From Bradyrhizobium iriomotense (lineage in GTDB: Bacteria > Pseudomonadota > Alphaproteobacteria > Rhizobiales > Xanthobacteraceae), in the NCBI RefSeq assembly GCF_030160715.1, contig NZ_BSOW01000017.1, forward strand, positions 143,992-207,991: a stretch of 64,000 nt of DNA, written 5' to 3'. Below the pieces are notes generated by a model. That model was not told the origin of the DNA and did no database searches. It worked only from the letters and a program-made list of their open reading frames with translations. The translations under genes and the position numbers were made by a program. This document shows positions 1 through 7,822 of the stretch, one piece after another. Each line of letters starts with the position of its first letter. The stretch's first letter is position 1.

Positions 1-673
1 GATGACCGGGGATGTTGAAGGACAGGCCGCGCTTGGAGAAGTCCTGCTGCGCCGAGGCGCGCGACACTGCCGTGCCCATGGCGTAGCGGTTGTTCTCGAT
101 GACGAAGATCACCGGCAGCTTCCAGAGCTCTGCCATGTTGAAGCTCTCATAGACCTGGCCCTGGTTCGCCGCACCGTCGCCGAAATAGGTGACGGCGACG
201 TTGTCGTTGCCGCGATAATGGTTGGCGAAGGCGAGACCCGCGCCGAGCGAGACCTGGGCGCCGACGATGCCGTGGCCGCCGTAAAACTTCTTCTCCACGC
301 TGAACATGTGCATGGAGCCGCCCTTGCCCTTGGAATAGCCGCCGCGACGCCCGGTGAGTTCGGCCATGACGCCGTTGGCCTCCATGCCGGTGGCGAGCAT
401 GTGGCCGTGGTCACGATAGCCGGTGATGACCTGGTCGCCGTCCTTCAGCGCCATCTGCATGCCGACCACCACGGCCTCCTGGCCGATATAGAGGTGGCAG
501 AAGCCGCCGATCGCACCCATGCCGTAGAGCTGACCGGCCTTCTCCTCGAACCGCCGGATCAGGAGCATGTCGCGGAGCGCCTTGAGCTCCTGCTCTCTCG
601 TGAATTCCGGGGGCGAACCGCCATTGGTCTTGTCTTGGGGAGCGCTTGCGGCGGCTTTCTTGGGTGCGGCCAT
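1..673 (-). CDS. pdhA: Pyruvate dehydrogenase E1 component, alpha subunit (partial, 3' end outside window)
   Basis: This is the thiamine-diphosphate-dependent E1 alpha chain, which with E1 beta decarboxylates pyruvate and passes acetyl groups to E2 lipoate. The visible 224 residues begin with an Ala/Pro/Lys-rich stretch (MAAPKKAAASAPQDK) and continue with the family core, including RRFEEKAGQLYGMG, GYRDHGHMLA and the TPP/Mg motif GDGAANQG near residue 162, followed by an ENNRYAMGT segment. The start is the ATG at 673. The gene runs off the left edge, so about the last third of a usual 340-aa chain is missing here. It reads away from the window, and pdhB would be expected next. Identification is firm from the motifs. 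Confidence 0.95.
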   Translation of the reverse strand, partial: MAAPKKAAASAPQDKTNGGSPPEFTREQELKALRDMLLIRRFEEKAGQLYGMGAIGGFCHLYIGQEAVVVGMQMALKDGDQVITGYRDHGHMLATGMEANGVMAELTGRRGGYSKGKGGSMHMFSVEKKFYGGHGIVGAQVSLGAGLAFANHYRGNDNVAVTYFGDGAANQGQVYESFNMAELWKLPVIFVIENNRYAMGTAVSRASAQQDFSKRGLSFNIPGH

Positions 674-841
674 TGGAATTCCGGGTCAGAGAAAACTAAG
701 CCCTCTCTAACCTAACTCAATCGCGTGTGAAAGCACCGCAGCGACATGGCGTGACATTCATTATGCCGCACTGCAACGTGACCGAAATATTGCAAAATCT
801 TTGGCACCGATCGGGCAACAATTGCTCCCCCGAAGCTGGGC

Positions 842-2227
842 TCACCAGCCCAGCTCTCGCAGATAGGCTGCGCGGGCGGCAACTCCGGTATGCGTGAAGT
901 CGGTAAATACCCCATCCACGCCGAGACGGAAGAATTTTAGATATTCAAGGCTTGGATCGCCGTGATAGTCGGCCGCCAGATACTTCTTCTCGTTTCGGAA
1001 CGTGAAGACGTGCACGAACAGGCCGAGCTTGTGCGCGTCGGCAACGAGGCTGGTTGCTTCCTGTGTCGAAGCCTGCGGCGTCGATCCCTTGTAGGGCGTG
1101 CCATCGGCGTTGCTGTCCTTCCATGGCGAGATCTTGAGCGGAACGATGTAAGGCTTCCACGGACCAATGCCGTCGGCATAGGTCTTGATCTCCGCAAGGC
1201 CCTCAGGGGTCAGCATCGCATCGTACAGGCGCGCATCACCCGAAGTCGTCCAGTCGAACGGACGCGAATTGGTGATGTTGTCATTGAGGACCTTGCCGGC
1301 CTTGAAGTCGACGCCGTTGCCATCGATGAGCTGGACCTGCCGCGTCTCCAGGCCGTGGCTGCGCATATATTTCAGGCTGCCGGGCTCGAAGCTCTGAACG
1401 AGGATAGGAGCTTCCTTCGAGTTGAGGCCGTTGTCCTTGATGATCTTGATCAGGGCATCCTCGAGCGGGTGGCTGCCGGGCGCGCCGCAGCCATTGGCGA
1501 TCGCCTGGGCATTGTTCCAGGTCGGATTCTTGGTTTCCGGATAGACGAGGATGGGACGCCCCGTTTCCTTGCTCTTGGCCTTGGCGATGTCGATGATGTC
1601 CTGGAAACTGATGACCGGGAGCTTGCCGTTGAACACCTTCGGCCGTTCGTTGGCCGCGTCATAGGTGGTGCCGGCGATCCAGTCCTTCAGCTCGGCCATG
1701 GTGAAGTCGGTGATCGACCAATCATTGCTGTGGTCCTCGCCGTCCACGATCAGCGATTTAAGGACCGATTTGGGGTCGGACGGATTGGTGAGATCCGTGA
1801 GATAATCAGCAGGCGTGCTGGCGGAAGATGGGGCCTTGACGCGCACACCGGTCACCGTGCGCTTGCGGGCCGCGACCGCCGCATTGGTCTTCGCTACCTC
1901 GGCCACGTTGGTATTGTCGGCCAGCCAAGGGTTGTGACGTGCGACGAGTACACAATCCTTGGTGAGGTGCAGGTCCTCTTCGAGCGCGTCGGTTCCGAGG
2001 GCTGCGGCAAGGTCATACGAGGCCTCGGTCTCTTCAGGAACCAGCCCCGGCAGGCCGCGATGCCCGAGGATCAGTGGCGGCTTTCCGTCAAGGGTCAGGA
2101 AGTTCTTGGCGCCGGCTGGCGCCGAGCCGGTCTGTGCGAAGGCCATCGATGGCGGGAGGAACGCCAAAGCCGCGCCGAACAGCACCGCTCCAGCACGCAG
2201 ATTCCGTCCTGAACGAGAGTTCTTCAT
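842..2227 (-). CDS. Secreted glycerophosphodiester phosphodiesterase
   Basis: The 461-aa protein has a signal peptide (basic start, hydrophobic stretch about 13-30, AFA-Q cleavage near 31) and a GlpQ-type TIM-barrel phosphodiesterase domain. Seen residues are HRG at 56-58, EEDLHLTKD at 83-91 and a second histidine at 98. The usual His-Asp after the metal site reads His-Asn here. The family hydrolyses glycerophosphodiesters to glycerol-3-phosphate and an alcohol in the periplasm, so a role in phospholipid or phosphate scavenging is inferred. The ATG at 2227 is preceded by GGAGG at good spacing. The gene stands alone between pdhA and the aldehyde dehydrogenase. It is longer than E. coli GlpQ, and its substrate is not determined. 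Confidence 0.85.
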   Translation of the reverse strand: MKNSRSGRNLRAGAVLFGAALAFLPPSMAFAQTGSAPAGAKNFLTLDGKPPLILGHRGLPGLVPEETEASYDLAAALGTDALEEDLHLTKDCVLVARHNPWLADNTNVAEVAKTNAAVAARKRTVTGVRVKAPSSASTPADYLTDLTNPSDPKSVLKSLIVDGEDHSNDWSITDFTMAELKDWIAGTTYDAANERPKVFNGKLPVISFQDIIDIAKAKSKETGRPILVYPETKNPTWNNAQAIANGCGAPGSHPLEDALIKIIKDNGLNSKEAPILVQSFEPGSLKYMRSHGLETRQVQLIDGNGVDFKAGKVLNDNITNSRPFDWTTSGDARLYDAMLTPEGLAEIKTYADGIGPWKPYIVPLKISPWKDSNADGTPYKGSTPQASTQEATSLVADAHKLGLFVHVFTFRNEKKYLAADYHGDPSLEYLKFFRLGVDGVFTDFTHTGVAARAAYLRELGW

Positions 2228-2427
2228 GGCCGAGCCTCCGTCTTTTGCCTGGCATCGCTTCGAATGCCACTAGCGCCAAGCTGAATGGATCGGCGCTCTC
2301 GTCTTCTTGTCTCAATTTTCTGACAGACGGATGACGGCGGGCTGGGTCGACAAAAGCTGCTGTGATGCACAGGGCATGCGCGGATCGGCGATCCAGAAGC
2401 GTTGGCATTTATCGCATAGTTCGGAGC

Positions 2428-2451
2428 GGGCGGCGCAAGGTCGCGCCGCCC
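2428..2451 (-). terminator. GC-rich hairpin just after the aldehyde dehydrogenase stop
   Basis: A perfect 9-bp inverted repeat, GGGCGGCGC / GCGCCGCCC with a 6-nt loop, lies 9 nt beyond the stop codon at 2461. There is no T tract, so it is either a weak intrinsic terminator or a 3'-end stabilising stem. Confidence 0.5.
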
Positions 2452-2460
2452 TTCCGACGA

Positions 2461-3978
2461 TCAGAAGAAGCCGAGCTTCTTCGGGCTGTAGCTGACCAGG
2501 AGGTTCTTGGTCTGCTGATAGTGATCGAGCATCATCTTGTGGGTCTCGCGGCCGACCCCCGATTGCTTGTAGCCGCCGAATGCCGCATGCGCGGGATAGG
2601 CGTGGTAGCAGTTGGTCCACACCCGGCCTGCCTGGATGGCGCGGCCGAAGCGGTAGCAGCGGTTGGCATCGCGGCTCCAGACACCCGCTCCCAAGCCATA
2701 GAGCGTGTCGTTGGCGATCGCGAGCGCCTCCTCATCGGTCTTGAAGGTCGTGACCGACACGACGGGCCCGAAGATCTCCTCCTGGAAGATCCGCATCTTG
2801 TTGTGGCCCTGGAACACGGTCGGCTGGACGTAGTAGCCGCTGGCGAGATCACCACCGAGGCTGGCGCGGCCACCGCCGGCCAGGACCTTCGCCCCTTCCT
2901 TCTTGCCGATGTCGATATAGGAAAGAATTTTCTCCAACTGCTCGCCGGAGGCCTGGGCGCCAATCATCGTGTCGCCATCGCGCGGGTCGCCCTGCTTGAT
3001 CGCGCCGACGCGCTTGAGCGCCCGTTCCATGAAACGATCGTAGATGTCCTCGTGCACCAGCGCCCGGCTCGGACAGGTGCAGACCTCGCCCTGGTTCAGC
3101 GCGAACATCACAAAACCTTCGATCGCCTTGTCGAAGAAGTCGTCGTCTTCGGCGGTGACGTCCTTGAAGAAGATGTTGGGCGATTTGCCGCCAAGCTCGA
3201 GCGTGACGGGAATAAGGTTCTGGCTGGCATATTGCATGATCAGCCGGCCCGTCGTGGTCTCGCCGGTGAAGGCGATCTTGGCAATACGCGGGCTGGACGC
3301 GAGCGGCTTGCCGGCCTCCACGCCAAAACCGTTGACGATGTTGAGGACGCCGGGCGGCAGGAGGTCGCCGACGATCTCGGCCCAGACCATGATCGAGGCC
3401 GGCGTCTGCTCTGCGGGCTTGAGCACCACGCAATTGCCCGCGGCGAGCGCGGGCGCGAGCTTCCAGCACGCCATCAGCAGCGGGAAGTTCCAGGGGATGA
3501 TCTGGCCGACGACGCCGAGCGGCTCATGGAAATGATAGGCGATGGTGTCGTGGTCGATCTCGCCGATCGAGCCTTCCTGGGCCCGCACGACGCCGGCGAA
3601 GTAGCGGAAGTGATCGATCGCGAGCGGCAGGTCGGCGGCGCGGGTCTCGCGGATCGGCTTGCCGTTGTCCCAGGTCTCGGCGATCGCGAGCCGCTCGAGA
3701 TTCTCTTCCATCCGGTCGGCGATCTTGTTCAGGATCGCGGCGCGCTCGGCGACGCTGGTGCGTCCCCAGGCGGCCTTGGCGGCGTGCGCGGCGTCGAGCG
3801 CGGCTTCGACGTCCTGGTGATCGGAGCGCGCGATCTTGCAGACGACCTGACCGTTCACAGGCGAGGCGTTGTCAAAATACTTGCCGGAGTGTGGGGCGAC
3901 GAATTTGCCGCCGATGAAATTGTCGTAGCGAGCGGCGAAGGGAACTTGTGTGACGTTGAGAAATTCGACCTTATTCAT
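2461..3978 (-). CDS. NAD-dependent aldehyde dehydrogenase, AcoD/ExaC type
   Basis: This 505-aa ALDH-superfamily enzyme oxidises an aliphatic aldehyde, probably acetaldehyde, to the acid with NAD+. Seen residues are the PWNF motif (Asn164), Lys187 in LKPAEQTP, the general base Glu261 in ELGGKSPN, and the nucleophile Cys300 in NQGEVCTCPSR. The GEVCTCPSR form is the one I associate with the acetaldehyde dehydrogenases of ethanol and acetoin catabolism (AcoD, ExaC). An in-frame extension reaches 4140, but the ATG at 3978 has GGGAGTG just upstream and matches the family N-terminus. An AcoR-like regulator lies immediately upstream on the same strand, which supports regulation by an aldehyde or acetoin signal. 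Confidence 0.93.
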   Translation of the reverse strand: MNKVEFLNVTQVPFAARYDNFIGGKFVAPHSGKYFDNASPVNGQVVCKIARSDHQDVEAALDAAHAAKAAWGRTSVAERAAILNKIADRMEENLERLAIAETWDNGKPIRETRAADLPLAIDHFRYFAGVVRAQEGSIGEIDHDTIAYHFHEPLGVVGQIIPWNFPLLMACWKLAPALAAGNCVVLKPAEQTPASIMVWAEIVGDLLPPGVLNIVNGFGVEAGKPLASSPRIAKIAFTGETTTGRLIMQYASQNLIPVTLELGGKSPNIFFKDVTAEDDDFFDKAIEGFVMFALNQGEVCTCPSRALVHEDIYDRFMERALKRVGAIKQGDPRDGDTMIGAQASGEQLEKILSYIDIGKKEGAKVLAGGGRASLGGDLASGYYVQPTVFQGHNKMRIFQEEIFGPVVSVTTFKTDEEALAIANDTLYGLGAGVWSRDANRCYRFGRAIQAGRVWTNCYHAYPAHAAFGGYKQSGVGRETHKMMLDHYQQTKNLLVSYSPKKLGFF

Positions 3979-4091
3979 GTTCACTCCCGATGTTGCTGTT
4001 TGCGCGATCGTCGTGTGTTCACGACTTGCGCAGACGATGAAGCGGGAGGCGTTTTCTGTCAGCCCATGCGGAAACGATGGTCGCGCCGACC

Positions 4092-4109
4092 TGTCGCAGT
4101 TCTGCGACA
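4092..4109. promoter_or_regulatory. 18-bp palindrome, candidate operator
   Basis: TGTCGCAG, a TT spacer, then CTGCGACA form perfect 8-bp arms 114-131 nt upstream of the dehydrogenase start. This is a typical place and symmetry for binding of a dimeric Fis-type HTH protein such as the neighbouring AcoR-like regulator. A second palindrome, GCCGCA-N5-TGCGGC, lies at 4119-4135. The link to the regulator is inference. Confidence 0.55.
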
Positions 4110-4147
4110 AGTGATGCAGCCGCACATGATGCGGCCACACATACCGA

Positions 4148-4260
4148 CCTCATCCTAAGGAGCGCGCCTTAGCGCGCGTCTCGAAGGATGGACGCGGGCA
4201 ATAGCCGGGCCTGCATGGTTCGAGACGGCCGCTTCGCGGCCTCCTCACCATGAGGGTCTG
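4148..4260. repeat. Palindromic repeat family 1, copy A
   Basis: A 113-bp element begins CCTCATCCTAAGGAG and ends CTCACCATGAGGGTCTG. It has two internal stem-loops (GCGCGC-CTTA-GCGCGC and GGCCGC-TT-CGCGGCC) and facing GTCTCGAA / TTCGAGAC arms. A second copy lies inverted at 5840-5951. Repeats of this type are common in Bradyrhizobium and Rhodopseudomonas. Confidence 0.85.
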
Positions 4261-4288
4261 AAAGGGAGCGCGGGAGAAGAGCGAGCGC

Positions 4289-5257
4289 TCAGTGCTTCAG
4301 CTCGAAGCGCTTGAGCTTTCGGTGCAGCGTGGCGCGGCTGACGCCGAGGGCCTTGGCGGCGGCGGAAACATTGCCGCCCGCGCGCAACAGCGCCCGCTGT
4401 AAGACCGCGCGCTGGCCACCTGCGAGATGGTCGCGCGCCGTATCGCCACCGAGAAGATCGGCTGCGGGCACCGGCTGCAGCGGGCGGCCGGGCGCGATTC
4501 CAAGTCCGACCCGGGCGGACCTTGTCGCACCTATCACGAGATCATCGCCATCGACCGCGACGAGGCCGCCGCAATGGCCGTCGGCTGGCGGCGTCAGCAC
4601 GATGCGGGCATCGGCAAAGGCGTTGCGGAACAGATCGGCCTCGATGCGTTTTGCGGCTTCGCCCGCGGCGAGCGCGATCAGATTGGCGAAGGCGTCGGTG
4701 CGGTCGGCGCGGCAGGAGGAGACGTCGAGCACGCCGGCCAGCATCCCGTCATGATCGTAGATCGGGACAGCGGTGCAGCTCAGAAGCGTGTTGCGGGTGA
4801 AGAAATGCTGGTCGCGGTCGATGGTCAGCGGCCGCTGCTCGACGAGGCACGTGCCGATGCCGTTGGTGCCCTCATGCTCCTCGCTCCAGAGCGCGCCGGT
4901 CCACAGGCCCCAGGATTGAAACGTGGGATCGTCAGCCGGCGTGCCGCGACGATCGACCGGAATGCCCTCGCGATCGGCGAGCAGCACACAGCAGCCGGCA
5001 GCGCCGACCGCTTGATAAAGCCGGTCCATTGCGCCCTGGGCAGCACTGAGCAATGGCGCGATCCGCTGGCGTGCATGGTGCAGCTCGGCGTCGCTGAGCC
5101 GGACCGGCGGCCTGCGGCCCGCCGGATCGAGATGATGCAATCGGGAGGAACGGCACCACGACGCCACGAGCGCGGAGCGTGCCGCCTGGCCTGACGCGAT
5201 GGCGGCCTCGACGCGGGCCGCGTGATGTCCAAGCGCTTGCGCTTGCCCATTCATCAC
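4289..5257 (-). CDS. AcoR-like regulator: GAF domain plus Fis-type HTH, no AAA+ domain
   Basis: The 322-aa protein carries an AcoR-type N-terminal region with a GAF-like sensor (about 80-210; NGIGTCLVEQRPLTI and CTAVPIYDHDGMLAGVLDVSS) and a C-terminal Fis-type helix-turn-helix (about 280-320; GGNVSAAAKALGVSRATLHRKL). Between them there is only a short linker. The sigma-54-activating AAA+ module with its Walker A and GAFTGA motifs, normal in AcoR proteins of about 600-680 aa, is absent. It cannot therefore be a classical sigma-54 activator and may act as a simple ligand-responsive repressor or activator. Two adjacent ATGs at 5257/5254 give the start. The next gene downstream is the aldehyde dehydrogenase, its likely target. 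Confidence 0.85.
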   Translation of the reverse strand: MMNGQAQALGHHAARVEAAIASGQAARSALVASWCRSSRLHHLDPAGRRPPVRLSDAELHHARQRIAPLLSAAQGAMDRLYQAVGAAGCCVLLADREGIPVDRRGTPADDPTFQSWGLWTGALWSEEHEGTNGIGTCLVEQRPLTIDRDQHFFTRNTLLSCTAVPIYDHDGMLAGVLDVSSCRADRTDAFANLIALAAGEAAKRIEADLFRNAFADARIVLTPPADGHCGGLVAVDGDDLVIGATRSARVGLGIAPGRPLQPVPAADLLGGDTARDHLAGGQRAVLQRALLRAGGNVSAAAKALGVSRATLHRKLKRFELKH

Positions 5258-5418
5258 TGTTTCCTCCGGATGGCAGTCTAGATCCTGCCGGCGCTGCCCG
5301 ATTGATCTCTGTCAATCCTCAAATGCAGCGCGCAGGAAGGCATGTACCCGTGGCAGTGGCGCCGTCAAGACGAGAGCACGCCCCACAATTACGACCTTCG
5401 ACATAGGCGGAGCCGGCC

Positions 5419-5435
5419 CTGCTGACGATCAGCAG
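5419..5435. terminator. Short hairpin downstream of ftsB
   Basis: CTGCTGA-CGA-TCAGCAG is a perfect 7-bp inverted repeat about 32 nt beyond the ftsB stop codon. There is no T tract, so termination is only possible. Confidence 0.3.
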
Positions 5436-5466
5436 ATGCTTCGATTTCTGAGAATGTGCGGACTGA

Positions 5467-5793
5467 CTAGTTCGAAGTATTCATCCGCACGAGGTCGTGC
5501 GGATTGACGAACTGGAGCTGGAAGCGCGCCCGCTCGTCCAGCATGTCGGGGTCGATCTTTTCGGAACGCAACAGCGACACGCGCTGCTCGCCCTCGGCGC
5601 GCTCGCGCTTCAACCGCGCGAGCTCGCTCGTCAGCGCGATGATTTCCTGGTCGAGCTCCTGGCGGGCGTTGAGGCCGTATTTGCCGGTATAGGCATTGAT
5701 GCCGAAATAGCCGACGATCGCGGCCGCCATGGCGTAGAGGGCAAGGCCGGTCAGGATAGATTTCAGGCGCGCACGGGTGACCATGTCCGGCAA
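5467..5793 (-). CDS. ftsB: Septum formation initiator, FtsB/DivIC family
   Basis: This 108-aa bitopic inner-membrane protein has a basic N-terminus, one membrane segment (about 14-35, LTGLALYAMAAAIVGYFG) and a periplasmic heptad-rich coiled coil (about 43-75, QELDQEIIALTSELARLKRER). A family tail follows (LDERARFQLQFVNPHDLVRM). FtsB bridges FtsL and FtsQ in the divisome. The ATG at 5793 is used, and the ATG at 5784 is an alternative. In other Rhizobiales, as I recall, the gene lies between eno and pdhA, which agrees with its place here once the accessory genes are set aside. Confidence 0.88.
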   Translation of the reverse strand: MPDMVTRARLKSILTGLALYAMAAAIVGYFGINAYTGKYGLNARQELDQEIIALTSELARLKRERAEGEQRVSLLRSEKIDPDMLDERARFQLQFVNPHDLVRMNTSN

Positions 5794-5839
5794 GATGGGA
5801 CAGGTTGGTTAAGGGAGTGCTAATTCCCCGCCGGGCCGC

Positions 5840-5951
5840 CAGACCCTCATGGTGAGGAGGCGCGAAGCGCCGTCTCGAACCATGAAGGCCCGGCTATTCT
5901 CTACGCGGCCATCCTTCGAGACGCTTGCTTCGCAAACTCCTCAGGATGAGG
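5840..5951. repeat. Palindromic repeat family 1, copy B (inverted)
   Basis: This is the reverse complement of the element at 4148-4260, closely similar over about 112 bp. The two internal stems differ in sequence yet remain paired (TTGC-GAA-GCAA and GGCGC-TT-CGCGCC). Together the copies bracket the AcoR-like gene and ftsB. Confidence 0.85.
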
Positions 5952-5980
5952 ACTTTCGACGTGGCCGCGGGGACTGAACG

Positions 5981-6532
5981 TCAGCCCTGGTTCTTCGCGA
6001 CGTGCGCGGCGAAGGCGTCGATGTATTGCTGAAGGACCGTCTTCAGCGAGTCCTTGGTCAGGTTGCCCGCGGCGTCAAAGGCGTCGCCGACGCCGTTCAG
6101 GTAGATCTCCGGCTGCTGGAGGATCGAGCCGGCGATGCCGGGCAGGATGTTCTGAAGGTGCTTTGCGGCGCTGACGCCACCGAGCGGGCCCGGCGAGTTG
6201 GAGATGATGCCGACCGGCTTGCCGTTGAACGAGCTCTTGCCATAGGGGCGCGAGGCGACGTCGATGGCGTTCTTGAGGACACCCGGGATCGAACGATTGT
6301 ACTCGGGCGTAATGAACAGCACGCCGTTCGACTTCTGGAGCTTTTCGCGGAAGGCGAGCCAGTCGGCCGGGGGAGCTGCTTCCAGGTCCTGGTTGAAGAA
6401 CGAGACGCCGGCGGGCGTGACCACCTCGAGCGAAAGCGAGGCAGGGGCGAGCTTTGCGAGCGCGTTGGCGATCTTGAGCGAAAAGCTCTCCTTGCGCAGG
6501 CTGCCGACGAGAGTGACGATCTGATGGGCCAT
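5981..6532 (-). CDS. NAD(P)H-dependent FMN reductase (chromate/quinone reductase family)
   Basis: The 183-aa flavodoxin-fold protein shows the FMN-phosphate loop GSLRKESFS at residues 10-18 and the family signature PEYNRSIPGVLKNAIDVASRP near the middle. Members reduce FMN, quinones or chromate with NAD(P)H in the cytosol, and many protect against oxidative stress. An in-frame extension reaches 6676. The ATG at 6532 is preferred because AAGGA precedes it and MAHQIVTLVGSLR is the expected N-terminus. The gene lies alone downstream of the metallo-hydrolase, with a 183-nt gap. The true substrate cannot be told from sequence. Confidence 0.88.
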   Translation of the reverse strand: MAHQIVTLVGSLRKESFSLKIANALAKLAPASLSLEVVTPAGVSFFNQDLEAAPPADWLAFREKLQKSNGVLFITPEYNRSIPGVLKNAIDVASRPYGKSSFNGKPVGIISNSPGPLGGVSAAKHLQNILPGIAGSILQQPEIYLNGVGDAFDAAGNLTKDSLKTVLQQYIDAFAAHVAKNQG

Positions 6533-6715
6533 GGGTTGTCCTTGAACCTTAAGCGGGAAACAGGCCCGCGCACTTAATCCACCTCCGCGAGAGGATGCAA
6601 GTGCATGAACCGTTTCGATTTGGAAACGCAGCGTTTCGCGAAAGCAACCGTTCGCCCAAAATAATCGAGCCGCCAAGCGGCGGCCCGATCAACTGACGCG
6701 ACAAACCGAAGCCGA

Positions 6716-7711
6716 TCAGATCGTCGGATTCCAGGCCGACGGGATCAGGCGATATTTGGCGCCGTCCTTCTCGACATGGCCGACCGACGGGAAGGTGAAG
6801 TGGAAGCCGACCACCGTCGCCTTCTCCGCCGCCGCCATGTCGTAGAACTTGTGGCGGGTCTCCTGCGCCATCGCGGCGTCGGTGTCGAACACCACATGCC
6901 AATCCGGATTGCGCAGGAAGAATTCCGGGATGTTGGTGACGTCGGACTGGATCAGGACCTTGGCATTGCCCGAGGCAACCGCGAACGACGTGTGACCGGG
7001 GGTATGGCCCGGCGTCGCGATCGAGGTGATGCCCGGCGCGACCTCCTTGCCCCACTCGTACTTCGTCACCTTGGACTCGATGCCGGCAAAAGTCTTCTTC
7101 ACGTTGGCGAAGTAGTTCTTCATCATGTCGTTGGACGCCTTGGCGGCGTTGTCGTCGCTCGCCCAGAACTCCCAATCCTTGGCCGGCACCATGATCTCGG
7201 CGTTCGGGAACGCGATCGAGCCGTCCGCCGCACGGATGCCGTTGGTGTGATCGGGGTGCAGATGCGAGAGCAGGACGACGTCGATGCTCTTGGGATCGAC
7301 GCCGGCAGCCGCGAGGTTTTGCAGCGTACGACCGACCGCGCCCTTGCTCGGCTCGAGATTGGCAACGCCGTTGCCGGTGTCGATCAGCACGAGCTTGGAG
7401 CCGGTGTTGATGAGCTGCGGGTTGAAGGGAACCGTCACCATGCCCTTCGGCATGTAGGCCGCATCGCCCGCGGCCAGTGCCTCCTCCTTCGGCACGTTGG
7501 TGACGAACTTGTCGGGCATCGGGAAGGTGCGCGCCCCGTCGTTGATCGAGGTGCATTCGAAGGAGCCGACCTTGTAGCGGTAGAAGCCCGGCGCCTGGGT
7601 GCCGGCTTGCGGCACCGCGGCATTAGCGGGCGTCGTGCCCAGGCGCGAAAAGCTGGCCGCACCGAGGGCGGCGGCGCCGGCAAGCAGGTGACGGCGGTTG
7701 AGTTCGGTCAT
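6716..7711 (-). CDS. Tat-exported metallo-beta-lactamase-fold hydrolase
   Basis: The 331-aa protein starts with a twin-arginine signal (NRRHLLAGAAALGAAS, with cleavage near 31) and carries the dinuclear zinc motif HLHPDH at 150-155, followed by TPGHTPGHTS and a downstream Asp in LIQSDV. Its layout resembles N-acyl-homoserine lactonases and methyl-parathion hydrolase, so it probably hydrolyses an ester or lactone in the periplasm. The ATG at 7711 has AAGGGGACA upstream, and the longer in-frame extension to 7792 lacks support. It follows the MDR dehydrogenase by 111 nt on the same strand. Substrate unknown. Confidence 0.87.
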   Translation of the reverse strand: MTELNRRHLLAGAAALGAASFSRLGTTPANAAVPQAGTQAPGFYRYKVGSFECTSINDGARTFPMPDKFVTNVPKEEALAAGDAAYMPKGMVTVPFNPQLINTGSKLVLIDTGNGVANLEPSKGAVGRTLQNLAAAGVDPKSIDVVLLSHLHPDHTNGIRAADGSIAFPNAEIMVPAKDWEFWASDDNAAKASNDMMKNYFANVKKTFAGIESKVTKYEWGKEVAPGITSIATPGHTPGHTSFAVASGNAKVLIQSDVTNIPEFFLRNPDWHVVFDTDAAMAQETRHKFYDMAAAEKATVVGFHFTFPSVGHVEKDGAKYRLIPSAWNPTI

Positions 7712-7822
7712 GGGAATGTCCCCTTCTGAGCGTTGCGGTTTTTCCGCTTTCAATTGCGGCGCGAATGTTCTCCCGCTTCGCTCAGAAGGCAAGACCTTCT
7801 TTGGTCACGCGCGCTTTCCAGA

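Larger units (their letters stand above)
3979..4288. other. Intergenic region upstream of the aldehyde dehydrogenase
   Basis: These 310 bases between the dehydrogenase and the AcoR-like gene hold two palindromes (4092-4109 and 4119-4135) and a palindromic repeat element (4148-4260). I searched the minus strand for a sigma-54 -24/-12 pair (TGGCAC-N5-TTGC) and saw none. Confidence 0.7.

Noticed and set aside
3979..4140. Possible sigma-54 promoter for the aldehyde dehydrogenase
   Set aside because: Searched on the minus strand because the regulator is AcoR-like, but no TGGCAC-N5-TTGC-type pair is present.
2362..4158. Long open frame on the plus strand opposite the aldehyde dehydrogenase
   Set aside because: It mirrors the codon structure of a firmly identified minus-strand gene. 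High GC at third positions leaves the opposite frame open. The translation has no recognisable domain.
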